This document shows, piece by piece, positions 5,402 through 9,644 of a DNA stretch of 9,644 nt; within the stretch, counting starts at the first letter, position 1, and the number at the start of each line of letters is the position of its first letter. Below the pieces are notes generated by a model. It was not told the DNA's origin and ran no database searches. It saw only the letters and a program-made list of their open reading frames with translations. This DNA comes from Chloroflexota bacterium (GTDB lineage: Bacteria > Chloroflexota > Dehalococcoidia > Lucifugimonadales > VGZR01): positions 1 to 9,644 of the forward strand of contig JAQBWG010000049.1 in assembly GCA_027625225.1 (NCBI GenBank), written 5' to 3'. A program made the translations under genes and the position numbers.

Positions 5402-6985
5402 TTAGTCTTTCGCCTTGCCGCGTCGCAGTGCGCGGCCGGGGAGTGCGTTGGTGTGTTTGCCGTGGTCTACGACGATGGTGCCGTTGACGATGACGTAGTC
5501 GATGCCGGTGGAGTATTCCTTGCGTTTGAGACGGGTCGTATGCGCCTGGATGGTATCTGCGTCGAAGACCACGATGTCGGCTTTCATGCCGTCGTGGAGC
5601 AGGCCGCGGTCGGGAATGCCGAGGCGTTGAGCAGGATATGAGGTCATCTTGCGGATGGCCTCGGGGAGGGACAACAGCTTCTCGTTCCTCACGTATTTGC
5701 CAAGTATGTAAGGAAACGTGCCGTAAGCCAACTCGGGAGGATAGTCGCCGATGAGCAGGGCGTCGCTGCCAACCATCTGAAGCGGGTCGGCCACGAAATC
5801 TCCCATCATCAGGGGGTCTACGCTTAGGGCGTGCCACGATATCCGCAGGTTTTCGTCAAGGAGCAGGTCGCAAACGGCCTCGGCGGGAGGTTTCTTCAGT
5901 ATTTCGGCCGCTTCCGCGACCGATTTACCTTCGAACTTTTTGTTATGGGGTTTGTCGAAGTAGGTCATGAGGGTTCCTTCCCAGGGAGCCCAGAGCGTGG
6001 CCATTTCCGCATGGATGCGTTTTCGTGTTTCAGGAGACTTCAAACGCTCCAGAATCTTCGGAGGGCCGCCGGCCTGCGACCAGTGGGGGAGGAACTGGGT
6101 GAGGCGGGTGCCTGCGTACGCATAGGGGAAGTTGTCGAACGTTACGTCGAGACCTTTGTCACGCTCTTCGTACACCATACGCAACAGCGCGCGACTTCCG
6201 CCGGAGTAGTGGCTTGCCGGTAGCAGGTGGGTGATGTGGATGGGAATACCACTGCGATGGCCGATTTCCAGCGCTTCTTTGAACGGGTCGAAGTAGCGGT
6301 CGCCGAGGAGGTAGCGGACGTGGGTGTGGTAGATACCACCCAGACGCGCGCCCTCTTTAGACAGTTCGACCAGTTCGTCGGTGTCGGCGTAGGAGCCGGG
6401 CGGGTAGTCGAGGCCGGTGGACATGCCGACGGCGCCCTCTTCCATGGCCTCGCGGAGTATGGCCTTCTGGTCGGCCATCTCTTTTTTGGTGGGCTTGCGG
6501 TCGTCCCAGCCCATGGCGTTGATGCGGATGGGGGAGTTCCCGACAACGTAGGCCATGTTGACGGCAATCTTTCGGTCGTAGGCGTTGAGGTATTCGGTGA
6601 CGGTAGACCAGTCGGCTTTGATGTCGGGTGCGCCTTCGAGGCCGGAGTTCATAGTGATGAACCAGTCGAGGTCCTGCTGCTTACGGAAGGGCGCGTAGGA
6701 GTTACCGTCGATGCCGTAGAGTTCGGTGGTGATGCCCTGGTGGACCTTGGCATAGTGCTTGGGGTCGCTGAGGACGATGAGCGCGGAGTGGGCGTGGACG
6801 TCGATGAAGCCGGGGGTGACGACGCGTCCCTTGGCGTCGATGACTTTCCTTGCTTTCTTCTCCAGCTCGGAGACGTCGCCGCGGTGGATGGAAACGGTAT
6901 CGCCGGAGACTCCGACGGCGGCGTAGAAGCCGGGGTTGGCGGAGCCGTCGATAACCATTCCGCCTTTGATTAGCAAGTCCAGCAT
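5402..6985 (-). CDS. N-acyl-D-amino-acid deacylase-like amidohydrolase, paralogue 1
   Basis: A 527-residue amidohydrolase-superfamily enzyme of the D-aminoacylase type, which hydrolyses amide bonds such as that of N-acyl-D-amino acids. Visible motifs: an N-terminal beta-sandwich strand with LIKGGMVIDGS; the metal-binding H64-x-H66 in PGFIDVHAHS; YGIDGNSYAP (90-99); H220-x-H222 in YHTHVR; H250 and H253 in PIHITHL; D408 in VGSDALL; and the C-terminal GIPDRGLLHDGMKADIVVFD segment that closes the beta-sandwich. In classical D-aminoacylases the loop at 90-99 reads GNCG-like, with a metal-bridging Cys; here Asp93 occupies that place. ATG at 6985 has GAGGAG 6 nt upstream. The gene follows its paralogue after 33 nt and is coupled to the methyltransferase gene. 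It could act on a related amide, hydantoin or lactam; the exact substrate is unknown. Confidence 0.88.
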   Translation of the reverse strand: MLDLLIKGGMVIDGSANPGFYAAVGVSGDTVSIHRGDVSELEKKARKVIDAKGRVVTPGFIDVHAHSALIVLSDPKHYAKVHQGITTELYGIDGNSYAPFRKQQDLDWFITMNSGLEGAPDIKADWSTVTEYLNAYDRKIAVNMAYVVGNSPIRINAMGWDDRKPTKKEMADQKAILREAMEEGAVGMSTGLDYPPGSYADTDELVELSKEGARLGGIYHTHVRYLLGDRYFDPFKEALEIGHRSGIPIHITHLLPASHYSGGSRALLRMVYEERDKGLDVTFDNFPYAYAGTRLTQFLPHWSQAGGPPKILERLKSPETRKRIHAEMATLWAPWEGTLMTYFDKPHNKKFEGKSVAEAAEILKKPPAEAVCDLLLDENLRISWHALSVDPLMMGDFVADPLQMVGSDALLIGDYPPELAYGTFPYILGKYVRNEKLLSLPEAIRKMTSYPAQRLGIPDRGLLHDGMKADIVVFDADTIQAHTTRLKRKEYSTGIDYVIVNGTIVVDHGKHTNALPGRALRRGKAKD

Positions 6986-7006
6986 GGAGTTCTCCTCGTT
7001 TCAGCT

Positions 7007-7027
7007 AAAGACTGTCTTTTAGTCTTT
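7007..7027. repeat. 7-bp inverted repeat between the two amidohydrolase genes
   Basis: AAAGACT (7007-7013) and AGTCTTT (7021-7027) pair perfectly around a 7-nt loop. On the minus strand the hairpin spans the last codons and TAA stop of the upstream paralogue and ends 9 bases before the GAGGAG of the next gene. It lacks a U-tract, so termination is unlikely; mRNA processing or chance are both possible. Confidence 0.35.
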
Positions 7028-8599
7028 CGTCTTGCCCCGCCGGAGTGCGCGGCCAGGCAAGGCGTTGGTGTGCTTGCCATGGTCGACGACTATCTGGCCG
7101 TTGACTATGACGTAGTCGATGCCGGTGGACGGCTGGTGCGGCTTGTAGCGGGTCGCGGGCGCCTCGATGTTGTCGGCGTCGAAGACCACGATGTCGGCCT
7201 TCATGCCGTCGCGAAGCAGGCCGCGGTCGGGGATGCCGAGGCGCTGAGCGGGGAAGGATGTCATCTTGCGAATGGCCTCGGGCAGGGTCATCTTGCGCTC
7301 GCGGCGGACGTGGCTGGCGAGGATGATGGGGAAGGTGCCGTACATCATGGGGTTGGGGAAGTCGCCGAGGAGCAGGGCGTCGCTGCCGACCATCTGCAGG
7401 GGATGGGTGACGAAGTCGCTGAGCGATTCGGGGTCGAGGTCGTCAGCTGTCCAGGAGGTCTGCAGGTCTTCCTCCACGAGCAGGTCGCAGATGGCGTCGG
7501 CGATGCTTTGCTTGCGCATCTCCGCGATGTCGGTGACGGAGCGGCCCTCGTACTTCTTGTTGTGCGGGTGCTTGAAGTAGGTAAGCCAGACGCGATCCCA
7601 CTCGAAGCGGTCATGGTCGAAGTCTTTGCGGATGCGCTCACGCGCTTCGGGAGATTTGAGGCGTTCGATGAGTTTCATGGGGCCGCCGTCCTGGCTCCAG
7701 TGGGGCAGAAAGATGATGAGCCGGGTAGCGCCGTAGGGGTAGGGGAAGCAGTCGAAGGTCACGTCCATGCCCTGGTCGCGGGAGGATTCGACGAGGTCGA
7801 GATGGGCGCGCGAACTCTTAAAGTTCCAGTTGCCAAGCAGGTGGGTGATGTGGATGGGCGAGTCGCTGCGTTTGCCTATCTCGATGGCTTCCTTGAAGGG
7901 GTCGAGGTGCTTATCGCCGAGCAGGTAGCGAACGTGGGTGTGGTAGAAGCCGCCGAGCTTGGTGAGCTCCTTGGAAAGCTCGACGAGTTCGTCGGTGTCG
8001 GCATAGGCACCGGGCGGGTAGTCGAGTCCAGTGGACATGCCGACGGCACCCTCTTGCATCGCCTCGCGGAGGATGGCCTTCTGGTTGTCCATCTCCTTTT
8101 TGGTGGGCTTGCGGTCGTCCCAGCCCATGGCGTTGATGCGGATGGGAGAGTTGCCGATGATGTATGCGACGTTGACGGCGACCTTGCGGTCGTAGGTGTT
8201 CAGGTATTCGGTGACGGTGGCCCAATCGGCGGTGATGTCGGGCGCGCCCTCGAGTCCGGAGTTCATGGTGATAAACCAGTCGAGGTCTTGTTGCTTGCGG
8301 AAGGGGGCGTAGGAGTTGCCGTCGATGCCGTAGAGCTCGGTGGTGACGCCCTGGTGGACTTTGGCGTAGTGAAGGGGGTCGGCGAGAATCATGAGCGCGG
8401 AGTGGGCGTGGACGTCGATGAAGCCGGGAGTGACGACGCGCCCCTTCGCATCGAGCACTTTCTTGGCTTTCTTTTCGAGTTCGGAGACGTCGCCACGGTG
8501 GATGGAGACGGTGTCGCCGGAGACGCCGACGGCGGCGTAGAAGCCGGGGCTGGCGGAGCCGTCGATGACCATTCCGCCCTTAATCAACAAGTCCAGCAT
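7019..8599 (-). CDS. N-acyl-D-amino-acid deacylase-like amidohydrolase, paralogue 2
   Basis: A 526-residue tandem paralogue of the gene just downstream of it, with all the same metal-site features: DVHAHS (H64, H66), YGIDGNSYAP with Asp where classical D-aminoacylases have Cys, YHTHVR, PIHITHL and VGSDALL. By eye the first 254 residues differ at about 30 positions (about 88% identity) and the last 100 are also very similar, while residues about 255-420 are only around half identical. The start is ATG at 8599, with GAGGAGG exactly 6 nt upstream; the frame stays open another 28 codons upstream, but those run into the previous gene's end and resemble nothing. It lies 35 nt downstream of the luciferase-like gene and should be co-transcribed with it. 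Probably an amide hydrolase of a different specificity from its twin. Confidence 0.88.
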   Translation of the reverse strand: MLDLLIKGGMVIDGSASPGFYAAVGVSGDTVSIHRGDVSELEKKAKKVLDAKGRVVTPGFIDVHAHSALMILADPLHYAKVHQGVTTELYGIDGNSYAPFRKQQDLDWFITMNSGLEGAPDITADWATVTEYLNTYDRKVAVNVAYIIGNSPIRINAMGWDDRKPTKKEMDNQKAILREAMQEGAVGMSTGLDYPPGAYADTDELVELSKELTKLGGFYHTHVRYLLGDKHLDPFKEAIEIGKRSDSPIHITHLLGNWNFKSSRAHLDLVESSRDQGMDVTFDCFPYPYGATRLIIFLPHWSQDGGPMKLIERLKSPEARERIRKDFDHDRFEWDRVWLTYFKHPHNKKYEGRSVTDIAEMRKQSIADAICDLLVEEDLQTSWTADDLDPESLSDFVTHPLQMVGSDALLLGDFPNPMMYGTFPIILASHVRRERKMTLPEAIRKMTSFPAQRLGIPDRGLLRDGMKADIVVFDADNIEAPATRYKPHQPSTGIDYVIVNGQIVVDHGKHTNALPGRALRRGKTKD

Positions 8600-8634
8600 G
8601 GGAATCCTCCTCGCACGGGTCTTGAGGCGGTACT

Positions 8635-9582
8635 TTATATCTTGCTGCCGACCTTGTCCATGAAGTGCTCGGCGGTGTCGCAAATCTGGTCGGCGTCGGC
8701 TCCGGCGTAGATGAAGAAGATGTTGTCGACGCCGATGTCCTGGTAGGACTTGAGGTCGCCGAGGACTTGCTGCGGGCTGCCGGTGAACTGCTTACGGCGG
8801 CCGTTCTCCTTCACTTCGCCGAGCTTGGCGTCGTACACACCGGCGTGGTAGGTGATGGTGAGCCTGGAGGCGTCGCGACCTGCCTTGCGAGCTTCGGCGT
8901 CCAGTTCGGCAAGGCGACTCTTCATTTCGGTGGGCGTAACGATGGGGAAGGACTGGCTGTAGCTGATGGGGTACCAGCCGTCGCCCAGTGTGGCGGCGCG
9001 GCGGACGGCGGCGGGGCTTTCGCCACCGATCCAGATGGGCGGATGCGGTTTCTGGACGGGCTTGGGCTCGAAGGCGAGGTCGGAAAATTGCACGTAGTCG
9101 CCGTCGAAGGACGGGTCGGGGGATGTCCACAGTTCTTTGAAGGCGCGGAGGTATTCGTTGGTGACTTTGCCGCGCTTGTGGAAGTCTTCTGCTCCGACGG
9201 CCTGGAACTCTTCTTTCATCCAGCCCGCCCCAGCGCCGAGGACGAGGCGGCCTTTGGACAGGATGTCTATGGTGGAGAGAATCTTGGCCGTGAAGACGGC
9301 GGGACGGTAGGGGACGACCATGACGGAGGTGAGGAGTTTCACCTGTGAGGTGTGAGCGGCGAGATGGCTGATGAGGGTGAGCTGTTCGAGGTAGTTCTCG
9401 GCGCCGGGCAGCTTTTTGCCAGGGCTGTAGGGGTACGGCGAGTCCACGGTGCGGGGGTAGACGATGTGGTCGCTGAAGTAGAGGTAGCCGTAGCCGAGTT
9501 CTTCGCCACGCTTGGCCATGCGCACGGTGTTTTCGGGGTTGGCCAACGGCCCCTGGGTGGGTACGTCGAATCCGAATTGCAT
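8635..9582 (-). CDS. luciferase-like, probably F420-dependent oxidoreductase (Rv2161c type)
   Basis: A 315-residue TIM-barrel flavin/F420 oxidoreductase of the bacterial luciferase superfamily. Landmarks: an N-terminal strand MQFGFDVPTQGP; LGYGYLYFSDHIVYP with S37-D38-H39; LLTSVMVVPYRPAVFTAK; the STIDILSKGRLVLGAGAGWM cofactor region (103-122) followed by KEEF; and HPPIWIGGESPAAVRRAATL with GDGWYP. This pattern fits the F420 Rv2161c-type subfamily; FMN-dependent monooxygenase activity is an alternative that sequence alone does not exclude. I prefer ATG at 9582, since family members begin at this MxFG strand; a GTG at 9588 overlaps the upstream TAG by one base and lies 5 nt after a GGAG, so it is a fair alternative adding two residues. 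It heads the visible operon and could oxidise or reduce the compound that the amidohydrolases then cleave. Confidence 0.9.
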   Translation of the reverse strand: MQFGFDVPTQGPLANPENTVRMAKRGEELGYGYLYFSDHIVYPRTVDSPYPYSPGKKLPGAENYLEQLTLISHLAAHTSQVKLLTSVMVVPYRPAVFTAKILSTIDILSKGRLVLGAGAGWMKEEFQAVGAEDFHKRGKVTNEYLRAFKELWTSPDPSFDGDYVQFSDLAFEPKPVQKPHPPIWIGGESPAAVRRAATLGDGWYPISYSQSFPIVTPTEMKSRLAELDAEARKAGRDASRLTITYHAGVYDAKLGEVKENGRRKQFTGSPQQVLGDLKSYQDIGVDNIFFIYAGADADQICDTAEHFMDKVGSKI

Positions 9583-9587
9583 CCCCA

Positions 9588-9644
9588 CTACTTCTCCAGG
9601 GAGGATTTGAGCGCTAGGAGATCTTTCTTGAGTTGTCTACTCAT
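9588..9644 (-). CDS. 3' end of an upstream gene, unidentified
   Basis: On the minus strand 18 codons (MSRQLKKDLLALKSSLEK) run from the window edge to a TAG at 9590-9588. The first codon happens to be ATG, so it is either an internal Met of a gene continuing past the window or a very short leader peptide. The lysine-rich amphipathic helix is typical of a C-terminal tail, and the overlap of its stop with the possible GTG of the next gene suggests an operon partner. The family cannot be identified from so few residues. Confidence 0.4.
   Translation of the reverse strand: MSRQLKKDLLALKSSLEK

Noticed and set aside
5400..5837. N-terminal extension of the methyltransferase frame
   Set aside because: These 146 codons overlap the amidohydrolase gene, are rich in Arg, His and Pro, and show no family resemblance. 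The methyltransferase begins at the GTG at 5399.
6227..6973. A 248-codon open frame on the plus strand
   Set aside because: Shadow of amidohydrolase paralogue 1, with the same biased composition as the frame opposite paralogue 2; the repetition simply reflects the duplicated gene.
7070..8710. A 546-codon open frame on the plus strand
   Set aside because: It lies antisense to amidohydrolase paralogue 2 and its translation is a Val/Asp/Gly-rich low-complexity product typical of a shadow frame over GC-rich coding DNA. The minus-strand frame has clear motifs and a ribosome site.

Overview
This window reads as chromosomal DNA from a moderately high-GC bacterium. A Chloroflexota lineage of the Dehalococcoidia/SAR202 type is my best guess. 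It rests on three things: the combination of an F420-type luciferase-like oxidoreductase with expanded N-acyl-D-amino-acid deacylase-type amidohydrolases, a short GrdB-like selenoprotein-B family protein, and a ferritin-like/VIT fusion. This is inference from gene content only. There is no rRNA, tRNA, CRISPR array or insertion sequence in view.

Plus-strand left part (1-1280): the 3' end of an endonuclease IV gene (nfo), interrupted by an in-frame TAG near the window edge. Two bases after its stop comes an intact gene for a ferritin-like-domain/VIT-type iron or manganese transporter. Convergent to it (1284-2293, minus) is a zinc-dependent medium-chain alcohol dehydrogenase gene, broken by a one-base frameshift and an in-frame TAG.

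Central part (2294-3393): a compact divergent promoter region drives the dehydrogenase leftwards and, rightwards, a GrdB-like gene that I read through an in-frame TGA as selenocysteine. Downstream of this TGA the frame stays open for 84 codons with clear family-like sequence, and a perfect 6-bp hairpin with a G-first loop sits at bacterial SECIS distance. The full protein is about 266 residues with a U-P-L-C redox motif, where conventional ORF calling would stop at 181. The rightward promoter is placed so that the transcript would begin at or beside the GTG start (leaderless). A small zinc-ribbon gene follows at once.

Minus-strand right part (9644-3390): a run of five co-directional genes after a fragment of a sixth. 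The order is: 3' end of an unidentified gene, F420-type luciferase-like oxidoreductase, two tandem paralogous D-aminoacylase-like amidohydrolases, a class I SAM methyltransferase, and a CaCA-family cation/Ca2+ exchanger. The first genes are tightly packed (2-35 nt gaps, strong GAGGAG ribosome sites) and look like a catabolic or detoxification operon in which an oxidoreductase, two amide hydrolases and a methyltransferase act on related compounds. The exchanger lies 51 nt downstream and may have its own weak promoter.

The main discovery candidate is the selenoprotein with its SECIS-like hairpin. Secondary points are the conserved-end/divergent-core pattern of the amidohydrolase pair, the Cys-to-Asp change in their metal-site signature, and the two interrupted genes in the first 2.3 kb.
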